From NCBI RefSeq assembly GCF_000568255.1, contig NZ_KK037166.1:5367504-5429837 (forward strand): a DNA stretch of 62,334 nt. Direction: 5' to 3'. Below, in pieces: positions 16,553-25,261 of the stretch. The stretch's first letter is position 1. The number at the start of each line of letters is the position of its first letter. The translations under genes were made by a program, and so were the position numbers. The notes beneath the pieces were generated by a model. The model ran no database searches, had not been told where the DNA came from, and saw only the letters and a list, made by a program, of their open reading frames with translations. This DNA comes from Kutzneria sp. 744. GTDB lineage: Bacteria > Actinomycetota > Actinomycetes > Mycobacteriales > Pseudonocardiaceae.

Positions 16553-17068
16553 ATGACCGACAACAACATCCAGATCAGGGTCGACGCGGGCAGATTGTGG
16601 GCGGGGGCGGTGGCAACGGCGCTGGTGGCGGGGCTGATCGCGGTGGTGGGCATCCTCGTCGCCCGGGGCCTGGTGCACGTGGACGTGCTGGCCCCGAAGG
16701 GCGAGGGGGTGTGGGGCAACGCGAACACGGTGACGTACGCGCTGGTGTCGGCGGCGGTGGCGCTGGCGGCGACGGGGCTGCTCCATCTGCTGCTGCTGAC
16801 GACGCCGAGGGCGACGGTGTTCTTCACGTGGATCATGGTGCTGCTGACCCTGATCGCGGTGGTGCTGCCGCTGAGCCTGGCGGTGGACGTGGCGAGCAAG
16901 GTGACGACGGGCCTGATCAACCTGGCGATCGGGCTGGCGGTGACGGGCATCCTGACGAGCTTCGCGCCGGGGACGGTGAAGATCGAGCCGACCCACCAGC
17001 AGCAGCCGCCGCAGCGGCACATCGGGCCGTACGACGAGACGGTGGAGTGGCGCGGCGAACAGCGGTGA
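16553..17068 (+). CDS. DUF6069-like four-helix membrane protein
   Basis: This 171-residue protein starts at the ATG at 16553 (MTDNNIQIRVDAGRLW). It has four hydrophobic helices at about residues 16–38, 60–83, 88–110 and 117–138, and an extracellular loop containing VHVDVLAPKGEGVWG, the usual mark of actinobacterial DUF6069 proteins. The C-terminal tail is polar and Gln/Pro-rich (THQQQPPQRH). Function of the family is unknown. It follows the 93-residue gene and is followed by an unusual lower-GC intergenic stretch. Confidence 0.75.
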   Translation: MTDNNIQIRVDAGRLWAGAVATALVAGLIAVVGILVARGLVHVDVLAPKGEGVWGNANTVTYALVSAAVALAATGLLHLLLLTTPRATVFFTWIMVLLTLIAVVLPLSLAVDVASKVTTGLINLAIGLAVTGILTSFAPGTVKIEPTHQQQPPQRHIGPYDETVEWRGEQR

Positions 17069-17228
17069 TCGAAGGTGATGGACCGCGAAGAGGAAGCCAT
17101 TCCAGGAGGGGTAGTAAGAACAGTATGGAGCATGACACTTTCGTACTATTAATGAACGGGATGTGGAGTTCTCTGCAGCACCACTACCGTTGGCCATCTT
17201 CAGGAATAGAAACCCGCCGCGGCGACCG
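17069..17228. other. Lower-GC intergenic segment
   Basis: The 160 bp between two convergent, apparently complete genes fall to about 50% G+C and contain no gene, hairpin or repeat. The composition matches the segments that interrupt the AfsR-like, kbl and otsB–GH15 genes, though here no gene is broken. Confidence 0.5.
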
Positions 17229-18116
17229 TCAGGCCGGGGCCAGGCCCAGCGTGGCCTTGACGGTCCGGTCGTTCTCGGAGCCGCTGTGGGCAGTGGCGTC
17301 GTCGAGGGCGTGTTTGAAGGTGCCCTCGTCGGTGGCGGCCGCGGCGCGCTGGCGGTCGGCCAGCTCGACCTGCTTGGCGGCGGTCAAATCCTTCATCGTG
17401 CCCCCGAACTCGTGCGGCCAGGGACCGGCCTGGAGCGCGGCGATCTCCTGCTGCACAACGGGAATCGACCGTGCGACGACGTCACGCTCGGCGGTCCAGC
17501 CGACGGTGGGGTCCTCCTCGCCGAGGATCGCGTCATAAGCCTTGACGGTGTCGCGGTAGTGCTTCTGCTCGGGCGTGTAGGGCAGGCCGCTGTCCTTGAC
17601 GCGCCCGGTCATCGGCAGTTTGTCCTGGCGGTAAAAGAAGCACTTGATGGACCGGTCGCCGTGCGCCCACGGGTTTTCCAGCGGGTAGAGGAACGCGGTC
17701 GTCACACCGGAGTAGTTCGTGTCGGGCGTGAGTGCCTTGGCCGACTCGGCGGGGCATTTGCGGTGACCGAGGGCCTCGACGACGGTCTGACCGGGATAGG
17801 CGTCCCCGCTCAGCGGCTCGACGGCGTACACCTCGGCGGTGTGCGGCTGGGCACAGTCCAGGGGTGCGGAGTGGCCGGCGCCTTCGATCTGGTCCCGGTT
17901 GAAGCACTGCCCGGCCTGGAAGTCGTAGCTGGCCGGCGTGACGGGCGGTGGCGGGGCCTGGTTCTCCCGGTCGAGGCGGTAGACGAACAGCCCGGCCGTG
18001 ACGGCGACGAACGCGACGCCGACAATCAGGGGCTTGACGTAGTGGCGTCTGGCCGGCATCGGCTCCGGCGCGGCCGGCGGCAGGGTCGGGTCGCTCTGCT
18101 CAGGTTCAATGGACAT
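17229..18116 (-). CDS. Membrane-anchored septum-formation-domain protein
   Basis: This protein of about 295 residues starts at the ATG at 18116 (MSIEPEQSDPTLPPAAPEP). A short Pro-rich cytoplasmic tail leads to one membrane helix (VKPLIVGVAFVAVTAGLFVY, residues about 29–48). The extracytoplasmic part begins YDFQAGQCFNRDQI and LDCAQPHTAEVYAVEPL, the Septum_form pattern of paired Cys around a PHxAEV motif. The C-terminal half is helical (QQEIAALQAGPWP, KQVELADRQRAAAATD) and closely parallels that of the upstream gene. The two are separated by 54 bp and are a tandem duplication in which this copy lost the four-helix-type N-terminus. Exact role unknown. Confidence 0.78.
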   Translation of the reverse strand: MSIEPEQSDPTLPPAAPEPMPARRHYVKPLIVGVAFVAVTAGLFVYRLDRENQAPPPPVTPASYDFQAGQCFNRDQIEGAGHSAPLDCAQPHTAEVYAVEPLSGDAYPGQTVVEALGHRKCPAESAKALTPDTNYSGVTTAFLYPLENPWAHGDRSIKCFFYRQDKLPMTGRVKDSGLPYTPEQKHYRDTVKAYDAILGEEDPTVGWTAERDVVARSIPVVQQEIAALQAGPWPHEFGGTMKDLTAAKQVELADRQRAAAATDEGTFKHALDDATAHSGSENDRTVKATLGLAPA

Positions 18117-18170
18117 GCTGATGTACCACCGTTTCCTCCCCTTCAACGGACGGCACAGCGTAGCCAAGGG

Positions 18171-19307
18171 TCAACGGGCAGGCAGGTGCAGGGCCGTCCT
18201 GATGGTGAGGTCCACCTCGGAGCCGTCGTGGTCGAGGGCGTCGTCGAGGGCGTCGTCCATGCTGTCGGAGTCGGTGGCGGCTGCGGCCCGCTGGCGGTCA
18301 GCCAGCTCCAGCTGCTTGGCCGTGACGAGATCGCCGATGGCGGACTGGGCGTTGGTGGGCCACGGCCCGGCCTTGAGGACCTCGATCTCCTTCTGCAGCA
18401 CGGCAACGGAACGACCGACGACCTCCCGCTCCTCCGACCAGGTGGCGGTGTCGTACTCCTCGTCGACGATCTTGTCGTACGGGGCGACGGCGTCCAGGTA
18501 GCGCTTCTGGTCGGCGGTGTAGGGCAGCCCGGTGTCCTTGACGTGCCCGGTGAAGGGGAAACCGTCGGCGCGGCGGAAGAAGCAGATCACCGAGCGGTCC
18601 CCGCGCGACCACGAGCTCTCCTGCGGATACAGGTAGTGCACGGCGAAGTCGGGGTAGTTGAGGCCGGGCGTGAGGAAGCGGTCGGAGTCGTCGGGGCACT
18701 TGCGGCTGCCGAGGGACTCGACGACGGTCAGCCCGGGGTACGCCGACCCGGGGACGGGCTCGACGGCGAAGGCCTCGGCGTCATGGGGCGTGGCGCAGTC
18801 CCGCACGGTGACGGTCGCGCCCTTGCTGGTGGTGGGCCGGTCGAAGCACTGCCCCGGCTTGATGTCGTAGCTGGAGGACGACGCCCGGTCGGGATCGGTG
18901 GCCGCGGCGAACAGGCCCACCACGAGGAAGGCCCCGACCAGCAGGATCCACACGCCGGACACGGAGATGCCGGCGATGGCCAGGCCCTTGCCGCGCTGCC
19001 CGGTGCGGCGGATGTCGACCAGCGCGATGATGCCGAACACGAGACCGAGCACGAGGCCGCCGACGGGGCCGAGAATGCCCAGCACCAGGGACGCGACGGC
19101 GAAGCCGTTGACCCCCGGGCGGTAGCCGGGCGGCGGGTAGTAGCCCGGCTGCGAGCCGTAGGGCACGGGCTGCGAGCCATGAGGCGGCTGCGTGCCGTAG
19201 GGCAGGCCGTGAGCGCCGGGTGGCGTGGCCTGGCTCCAGGGCGACGCCTGGGCCGGCGGCATCGCCGGATAGTTCTGGTACGCGGGCTGTTCGGGCTCGG
19301 TGGACAT
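18171..19307 (-). CDS. DUF4190-type membrane protein with septum-formation domain
   Basis: This 378-residue protein opens with a Pro/Gly/Tyr/Gln-rich cytoplasmic tail (residues 1–65; repeated PYGSQP/GYYPPPGY). Two hydrophobic helices follow (VNGFAVASLVLGILGPVGGL; ISVSGVWILLVGAFLVVGLF) around the RRTGQRGKGLAIAGI segment typical of DUF4190. The exported domain carries YDIKPGQCFDRP and VRDCATPHDAEAFAVEP (Septum_form), two more Cys (SRKCPDD, VICFFRR) and a helical tail. DUF4190–Septum_form proteins are usual actinobacterial envelope proteins of unclear function. It heads a two-gene operon with the shorter paralogue. Confidence 0.82.
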   Translation of the reverse strand: MSTEPEQPAYQNYPAMPPAQASPWSQATPPGAHGLPYGTQPPHGSQPVPYGSQPGYYPPPGYRPGVNGFAVASLVLGILGPVGGLVLGLVFGIIALVDIRRTGQRGKGLAIAGISVSGVWILLVGAFLVVGLFAAATDPDRASSSSYDIKPGQCFDRPTTSKGATVTVRDCATPHDAEAFAVEPVPGSAYPGLTVVESLGSRKCPDDSDRFLTPGLNYPDFAVHYLYPQESSWSRGDRSVICFFRRADGFPFTGHVKDTGLPYTADQKRYLDAVAPYDKIVDEEYDTATWSEEREVVGRSVAVLQKEIEVLKAGPWPTNAQSAIGDLVTAKQLELADRQRAAAATDSDSMDDALDDALDHDGSEVDLTIRTALHLPAR

Positions 19308-19449
19308 GTCCGGAATACCGCCGTTCTCCCCTTAACGGACGACCAAAGGCTACCGCCCCGCCCGCCGACCGCTGCTGTGAAATACCACTAACAAGCGAAT
19401 TCAGAAAGTCGCGATGGACTGCACAGCGGCGTGGGGTCAGACTTCGGCC

Positions 19450-20481
19450 ATGAAGGCACTGGTCAAGGTCGACGCGGCGCCGGGTCTCGAGCTCACCGAC
19501 GTGCCGGACCCGCAGGTCGGGCCCGCGGACGTGGCGGTGCGGGTGCTGCGCACCGGCATCTGCGGCACGGACCTGCACATCGATTCCTGGGACGACTGGG
19601 CGGCGCGCAATGTGAAGCCCCCGCTGGTTGCAGGCCACGAGTTCGTCGGCGAGGTGGTGGAGACCGGCCGCAACGTCACGGGCGTCAAGGTCGGCGACCT
19701 GATCAGCGGCGAGGGCCACCTGGTCTGCGGCACGTGCCGCAACTGCAAGGCGGGCCGCCGCCACCTGTGCGCCAACACGCGGGGCCTGGGCGTGCACAGC
19801 AACGGGGCGTTCGCCCAGTACGCGGTGCTGCCGGAGCAGAACGCCTGGGTGCACCGCACCGAGGTCGACCTGGACGTCGCCGCGATCTTCGACCCGCTGG
19901 GCAACGCGGTGCACACGGCGCTGTCCTTCCCGGTCATCGGCGAAGACGTGTTGATCACCGGCGCGGGCCCGATCGGCATCATGGCCGCGGCCATCGCGCG
20001 GCACGCGGGCGCCCGCCACGTCGTCATCACCGACGTCAGCGAGCACCGCCTGGAGTTGGCCCGCAAGGTCGGCGTGAGCCTGGCCCTGAACGTGGCCTCC
20101 TCGACGCTGGCCGACGCCCACGACCGGCTGAACATGTCCGAGGGCTTCGACGTGGGCATGGAGATGTCCGGCCAGCCCAGCGCGCTGCAGGACATGATCG
20201 CCAACATGTCGCACGGCGGCCGCATCGCCATGCTGGGCCTGCCGGCCAAGGAGTTCCCGGTGGACTGGGGCTCGGTGGTGCTCAAGATGCTGCACCTCAA
20301 GGGCATCTACGGCCGGGAGATGTTCGAGACCTGGTACTCGATGTCGGTGCTGCTGCAGGCCGGCCTGGACGTGGCCCCGGTGATCACGCACAAGTTCCAC
20401 TACACCGAGCACCGCACGGCCTTCGACACGACACGGGCCGGCCGCTGCGGCAAGGTGCTACTCGACTGGACGGAGAAGTGA
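19450..20481 (+). CDS. tdh: L-threonine 3-dehydrogenase
   Basis: This 343-residue medium-chain zinc dehydrogenase oxidises L-threonine to 2-amino-3-ketobutyrate with NAD+. Catalytic zinc ligands are visible at Cys38 ([12 protein letters not shown]) and in GHEFVGE; the structural zinc loop is [14 protein letters not shown]; the Rossmann motif is [12 protein letters not shown] near residue 170. NAD preference fits the acidic [11 protein letters not shown] turn. The start is the ATG at 19450, giving a start MKALVKV as in other Tdh proteins. The stop TGA overlaps the kbl ATG (TGATG), the usual tdh–kbl arrangement in which Kbl cleaves the unstable product. Confidence 0.95.
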   Translation: MKALVKVDAAPGLELTDVPDPQVGPADVAVRVLRTGICGTDLHIDSWDDWAARNVKPPLVAGHEFVGEVVETGRNVTGVKVGDLISGEGHLVCGTCRNCKAGRRHLCANTRGLGVHSNGAFAQYAVLPEQNAWVHRTEVDLDVAAIFDPLGNAVHTALSFPVIGEDVLITGAGPIGIMAAAIARHAGARHVVITDVSEHRLELARKVGVSLALNVASSTLADAHDRLNMSEGFDVGMEMSGQPSALQDMIANMSHGGRIAMLGLPAKEFPVDWGSVVLKMLHLKGIYGREMFETWYSMSVLLQAGLDVAPVITHKFHYTEHRTAFDTTRAGRCGKVLLDWTEK

Positions 20482-22031
20482 TGTACGGCGCGATGCGGGA
20501 GGACCTGCGGGCCGGGCTGGCCGAGATCCGCGAGGCCGGGCTGTAGCACAGTCAACCTAGTGATGTACTACACGCTAGTCTCAACACTTCCTTGGGCGTC
20601 TACAGGTGCGTAATACAGATTGGTACCCTAGGAATGGGATCTTCGAGGGTGCCAACCCGCCCTCCGTTCTTGGGTCGCTAACGCGGGTACACGATTGGGT
20701 GCCAAACGGCTGGCAATGATTACCAAATGTGAAACAAGTGTGCGTCGGTGGTTTATTCGCACGACTCCCAACGCTCGCTCACATACGTGCCGGTGTGTAT
20801 TAACCTGTCGCCTCAAGGTATAGCTCACACCACCCTCAGGGTTCCTCTCCACCGGCTTGAATACCCAGCTATGTCTGGTTTTACCTGCGACGACTCGATA
20901 TTTCGACATATGTATATCCCGGTGTGTGGGGCCCTTGATCAGTTGTTCACGGTCATATCGCTAGATCGTATTTTGCGCTGGCCGTCCTCGCGCCCCAGAT
21001 TCCTGGGCCTGGCCGACCACCCGGTGCTGGTGAAGGCGGCCCACGAGGCGCTGGACCGCTGGGGCTTCGGCATGGCGTCGGTGCGCTTCATCTGCGGCAC
21101 GCAGGAGCTCCACAAGCAGCTGGAGAGCCGCCTTTCGGAGTTCCTCGGCACCGAGGACACGATCCTGTACAGCTCCTGCTTCGACGCCAACGGCGGCCTG
21201 TTCGAGACGCTGCTGGGCGATCAGGACGTGGTCATCTCCGATGAGCTCAACCACGCCTCGATCATCGACGGCGTGCGGCTGTGCAAGGCCAAGCGGCAGC
21301 GCTACCGCAACCGGGACATGGCCGACCTGGAGCGCATCCTCCAGGAGTCGAAGGACGCCCGCTACCGGCTGATCGCCACCGACGGCGTGTTCTCCATGGA
21401 CGGCTACCTGGCGCCGCTGGACCAGATCTGCGAGCTGGCCGAGCGCTACGACGCCCTGGTCATGGTGGACGACTCGCACGCGGTGGGCTTCACCGGCCCG
21501 ACCGGCCGCGGCACGCCGGAGCTGTTCGGCGTCACCGACAAGGTGGACGTCGTGACCGGCACGCTGGGCAAGGCGCTGGGCGGCGCGAGCGGCGGCTACG
21601 TCTCCGGGCGGGCAGAGATCGTGGAGATGCTGCGCCAGCGGTCGCGGCCGTATCTGTTCTCCAACTCGCTGGCCCCGTCCATCACCGGCGCCGCGCTGGC
21701 CGCCCTCGACCTGCTCAGCTCGTCCGGCGAGCTGCTGGAGCGGCTGCGGGCCAACACGGAGCTGTTCCGCCGCCGCATGACCGAGGAGGGCTTCGACCTG
21801 CTGCCGGGCGAGCACCCGATCATCCCGGTGATGATCGGCGACGCCGCGAAGGCCGGTCGGATGGCGGATCTGCTGCTGGAGCAGGGCATCTACGTGATCG
21901 GCTTCTCGTATCCGGTGGTGCCGCACGGCAAGGCGCGCATCCGCACGCAGATGTCGGCGGCCCACTCGCTGGACGATGTCAACCGCGCGGTCGACGCCTT
22001 CGTCGCGGCGCGGTCCAAGATGGACGGATGA
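20481..22031 (+). pseudogene. kbl: 2-amino-3-ketobutyrate CoA ligase, interrupted
   Basis: The gene begins correctly ([20 protein letters not shown], coupled to tdh), then hits TAG at 20544. After 459 bp of roughly 50% G+C DNA it resumes in the original frame as [18 protein letters not shown] at 21003. About 30 usually conserved residues (through the CANNY segment that precedes LGL) are missing. Downstream everything is intact: [20 protein letters not shown], the PLP Lys in [14 protein letters not shown], and the C-terminus to 22031. Kbl is a PLP enzyme that turns 2-amino-3-ketobutyrate and CoA into glycine and acetyl-CoA. As written no full-length enzyme can be made; if the interruption is an assembly artefact the gene is functional. 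Confidence 0.88.
20544..21002. other. Structureless ~50% GC segment inside kbl
   Basis: 459 bp with G+C about 47–63% per 60-base line, against about 70% around it. It contains stops in all frames and no recognisable gene or terminal repeats. The flanks are the two halves of one conserved enzyme. Confidence 0.75.
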
Positions 22032-22924
22032 TCGATCCTCGACGGTTGCGGGTGCTGCGGGCGCTGGCCGATCACGGCACGGTGACCGCGGCGGGGCGGG
22101 CGCTGCATCTGACGGCGTCCGCCGTCTCGCAGCAGTTGGCGGCGTTGGAGACGGAGACCGGGCAGCAGCTGCTGCGGCGCAAGGGCCGGCGGGTGTGGCT
22201 GACGCCGGCCGGCGAGCTGCTGGTCGTGCACGCCAACGCCGTCGCGGCCGAGCTGGAACGGGCCGAGGCCACGCTGGCGGCGTTCACCGCCGGCGTGCGC
22301 GGCCCGGTCCGTCTGGCCAGCTTCGCCTCGGCCATCACGCAGGTGGTCGCACCGGCCGTGGCCGCGCTGCGGGCCGGCGTCCCGGACGTGACGCTGCTCG
22401 TGCAGGACGCCGAGGGGCACGCCAGCGTGCCGTTGTTGCTGGACGGCGAGATCGACGTCGCCATCACCGAGGAGTACCGGCCCGAGCCGCGCACCGACGA
22501 CCGCCGGCTCAAGCGTTTTCCCTTGTACGTCGAGCCTTTCGACGTCGTGCTGCCGGCCGATCACCGACTGGCCGGGAAGTCCGAAGTGGACGTGAGCACG
22601 CTCGGCGACGAGGCCTGGATCGCCCCGCTGCCCGGAAACCCTTGCCGGGACGTGCTTTTACTCGCCTGCTCCGACGCCCACATCCGGCACACCTCGGACG
22701 ACTTCAGCGCCATCGTGGCCCTGGTCGCCGCCGGCGCGGGCGTGGCGCTGGTGCCGCGCAACGCCTTCACGCGAACGCCCGGCGCGGTCGCCGTCCCCGT
22801 CAAGGGAAACCAGTCGTTGCGCCGGGTGTTCGCCGCCGTGCGCAAGGGAAGCGAGGACCACCCGCTGATCCGGCTGGTCCTCGCCGCCCTGGTGCGCGGT
22901 CAGGGTGTGCCGACCACCCCGTAG
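22028..22924 (+). CDS. LysR family transcriptional regulator
   Basis: This protein of 298 residues starts at the ATG at 22028, overlapping the kbl stop by four bases (ATGA). The winged helix-turn-helix occupies residues 1–60 ([31 protein letters not shown]), followed by a linker helix and a LysR substrate-binding domain ([53 protein letters not shown]). It is the third gene of a coupled tdh–kbl–lysR operon, so control of threonine catabolism or glycine formation is inferred. Its last 25 bp overlap the convergent first gene of the RCC1 array. Confidence 0.9.
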   Translation: MIDPRRLRVLRALADHGTVTAAGRALHLTASAVSQQLAALETETGQQLLRRKGRRVWLTPAGELLVVHANAVAAELERAEATLAAFTAGVRGPVRLASFASAITQVVAPAVAALRAGVPDVTLLVQDAEGHASVPLLLDGEIDVAITEEYRPEPRTDDRRLKRFPLYVEPFDVVLPADHRLAGKSEVDVSTLGDEAWIAPLPGNPCRDVLLLACSDAHIRHTSDDFSAIVALVAAGAGVALVPRNAFTRTPGAVAVPVKGNQSLRRVFAAVRKGSEDHPLIRLVLAALVRGQGVPTTP

Positions 22925-25206
22925 CCGCCGTCGCCGATAGTGGTGACCCCGGTGATGATCGGACTGGTCATCGGGTGACCGGTCTCGTACACCGCGCTGT
23001 CGGTGGCGAGCACCCGGTCGGGCAGGCCCTCGGCGATCGACGCGACGGAGGCGAGCCACGGGTCCAGCGCGCCTGTCGTGTCGCCGACGTACATCGCACC
23101 GTCGTCCCACTGCCAGACCCGGCCGTTGGCCAGGATGCCCCGGGCCCCGTCGACGTCGGCGGCATCGCGCTGCACGTGCGTCACCGTGCCGGTCGTGGCC
23201 GGCAGCGAAACCGGACTGTCGTTCTCGGCGCTGATGCCCAGTCCGCCCCAGCGCCACACGCTGCCGTTGCTCTTGCAGAGCACGACGCGGGAACCGAGCT
23301 CGTCACACCCGGACAGACCGACCACCTGCACCGGCGTCGCGGAGGCGCAGGACGGGTCGGCGCCTGGAGTCGCGCCGTCCGACCCGAAGCACTTGCTCAG
23401 GTCGGCGTGGGTGCCGACGCCCAGCGCGCCCCGGGAGTTGTCGCCCCAGCTCCACACCTTGCCGTCGTTGGTCATCACAAACCGCGTGATGCCGGCGAGG
23501 TTGCTGGGCGACCGGGCCACGGAGATCGCCTTCACGTTGTCCAGGTTCGGCACCTGCACGGGGGATCCGGCGATCTGGGCGCCGTCGGTGGACCCGGTGC
23601 CGAGCTGCCAGGTGGTGTTGACGCCCCACGTGTGGACGTGGCCGTCTGCGTCCAGGGCCATCTCGTCGGCGATGGCGACAATGTTGTGCAGCCCCGGAAT
23701 CTGCACCGGCAGCGTCGAGTAGAACGCGGGCGGCGGATAGGCGTACGGGTGACCGGTCGGCCCCTCGGCGTGGCCGTACTTGCCGATGCCCAGCTGCCCC
23801 TCGCCGTTCCCGCCCCACGACCACACCGTGCCGTCGGACTTGAGGGCGTAGACGGCCGACCCGTTCACACTGCCGACGATGGACTTCACATCCTTGAGCC
23901 CGTACGCGAACACCGGCCCGGCTCTGCCGCTGGTGTCGGTGGTCCCGTTGCCGAACTGGCCGGAGAAGTTGTTCTCGATGCCGAAGGCGCAGTTGGTGGT
24001 GCAGGCGGGAATCGGCGGCGCGAAGTAGCCGGCGAGGTCGACGACCATGTCCACCTGGCCGGCCAGGTTGTCGAGATCGATGGCCCGGTCCCCGCTGACC
24101 GGCACGATCGCCAGGTTCGCGGAAGTCTGGTACGGCACCAGGTTCAGGTTGCTGACGCCGGGCTTCGGCGTGCCGTCGGCCCAGGCGGTGACCACAGTGG
24201 ACTGACTGACGTTGGTGCCGGTCAGGTTGGTCACCGCGGCCGTCGCGCCGGCCGGCAGCCAGCCGCTCAGGTCGAGCTTGCGGCTCTCCCCCGCCTGGAT
24301 CGGGTGCTTCGGGCCGCCGTCCATGTCCCGGGTTTCCAGCACCCGCGTCGGATACAGCGAGTAGAAGGCCTGCGTCGAGGTCGGCGAGTAGTAGCCGGCC
24401 AGGTCGGCGATCAGGTCGACCGACCAGTAGGAGTTGGTCAGCTTGACCTTGCGGTCCGGGCTCAGCGCCACCGTGACGAGGTTGGGCGTGTTCCTGCCGG
24501 CCACCAGGTTCAGGTTGGACGCGTCCGGCCGGGGCCGGTCGGCCGGGTAGGCCGTGACGAAGGTCGGGCCGGTCACGTCGGTGGCGGTCAGGTTGAACAC
24601 CGCCGACGTGGCGCCGGCGGGCACCTTCGAGGACAGGTCGAGCGTGACGGTGCCGCCCGCGCCGAGCGGCGAGGAGTCGCGGGTGTCCAGCACGCGTTGC
24701 GGGGTCAGCGGCGTGTACTTCGAGCCGGCGCCCGGCGCGTAGTAGCCGGCCAGGTCGACGATCGCGTCGGCCGCGTAGGGTCCGGCGCCGATCCAGATGC
24801 CCTTGTGCGCCCCGTGTCCCAGCGCGACGGTCACCAGGTTGGCCCGGGTCTCGCCGAGGTCGAGATTGAGGCTGGACGTGCTCGGCGAGCCCTGGTCGCC
24901 CGGACCGGTGGCCAGGTAGGTCTGGAAGTCCGGGTTGGTGCCGGTCAGGTTGAACACCACGGCGGTGGCGTTGTCCGGCACCAGATCGGCCGGGATGGCC
25001 ACGGGCCGGCTGGTGTACTTCTCGATCTTGCTGCTGGTCCGGCTGTCGAAGATCCGGGTCGGCGGCAGCGCCGTGAACACCGCCCCGGAGTCCTGAGTGG
25101 ACAGTGAGGGCGCCGCCTGCGCCGGCACGGTCACGGACAGCGCCACGGATGCGGCGGCCGTCAAGAGAATGGCGAGTCTGCGTAATGTCACACGTACCTC
25201 ATTCAC
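22900..25206 (-). CDS. Secreted RCC1-like beta-propeller protein, array copy 1
   Basis: 768 residues. A Sec signal peptide (RLAILLTAAASVALSVTVPA, cleavage near VPAQA-A) is followed by three repeats of about 120 residues, each opening with a P-[TQ]-R-[VI]-[FL]-[DE]-[ST]-R motif (near residues 49, 170 and 293), containing N-L-T-[GA]-T, and closing with AGYYAP/AGYYSP/AGYFAP. A CTTNC junction lies near residue 402. The C-terminal about 360 residues form RCC1-type blades (YALKSDGTVWSWGGNGEGQL, VMTNDGKVWSWGDNSRGAL). A Cys loop ends SCASATPVQVVGLSG. There is no sortase motif, membrane helix or enzyme domain, so it is expected free in the medium or wall-associated by its repeats. RCC1 propellers usually bind proteins or ligands; function here is unknown. 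Confidence 0.9.
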   Translation of the reverse strand: MNEVRVTLRRLAILLTAAASVALSVTVPAQAAPSLSTQDSGAVFTALPPTRIFDSRTSSKIEKYTSRPVAIPADLVPDNATAVVFNLTGTNPDFQTYLATGPGDQGSPSTSSLNLDLGETRANLVTVALGHGAHKGIWIGAGPYAADAIVDLAGYYAPGAGSKYTPLTPQRVLDTRDSSPLGAGGTVTLDLSSKVPAGATSAVFNLTATDVTGPTFVTAYPADRPRPDASNLNLVAGRNTPNLVTVALSPDRKVKLTNSYWSVDLIADLAGYYSPTSTQAFYSLYPTRVLETRDMDGGPKHPIQAGESRKLDLSGWLPAGATAAVTNLTGTNVSQSTVVTAWADGTPKPGVSNLNLVPYQTSANLAIVPVSGDRAIDLDNLAGQVDMVVDLAGYFAPPIPACTTNCAFGIENNFSGQFGNGTTDTSGRAGPVFAYGLKDVKSIVGSVNGSAVYALKSDGTVWSWGGNGEGQLGIGKYGHAEGPTGHPYAYPPPAFYSTLPVQIPGLHNIVAIADEMALDADGHVHTWGVNTTWQLGTGSTDGAQIAGSPVQVPNLDNVKAISVARSPSNLAGITRFVMTNDGKVWSWGDNSRGALGVGTHADLSKCFGSDGATPGADPSCASATPVQVVGLSGCDELGSRVVLCKSNGSVWRWGGLGISAENDSPVSLPATTGTVTHVQRDAADVDGARGILANGRVWQWDDGAMYVGDTTGALDPWLASVASIAEGLPDRVLATDSAVYETGHPMTSPIITGVTTIGDGGYGVVGTP

Positions 25207-25213
25207 CGTGCGA

Positions 25214-25245
25214 GCGCGGCGGGATCGTGGACGGCCCCGCCGCGC
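25214..25245 (-). terminator. Hairpin terminator of array copy 2
   Basis: GCGCGGCGGG and CCCGCCGCGC form a perfect 10-bp stem a few bases past the copy 2 stop and just before the copy 1 start. Confidence 0.75.
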
Positions 25246-25261
25246 CGCTAGCCGTCACTGG

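Noticed and set aside
21976-25107. A plus-strand open frame of more than 1000 codons over lysR and array copy 1
   Set aside because: It is rich in Arg/Gly/Val with no domain, and mirrors the codon structure of the real genes in another frame, as usual in ~70% GC DNA.
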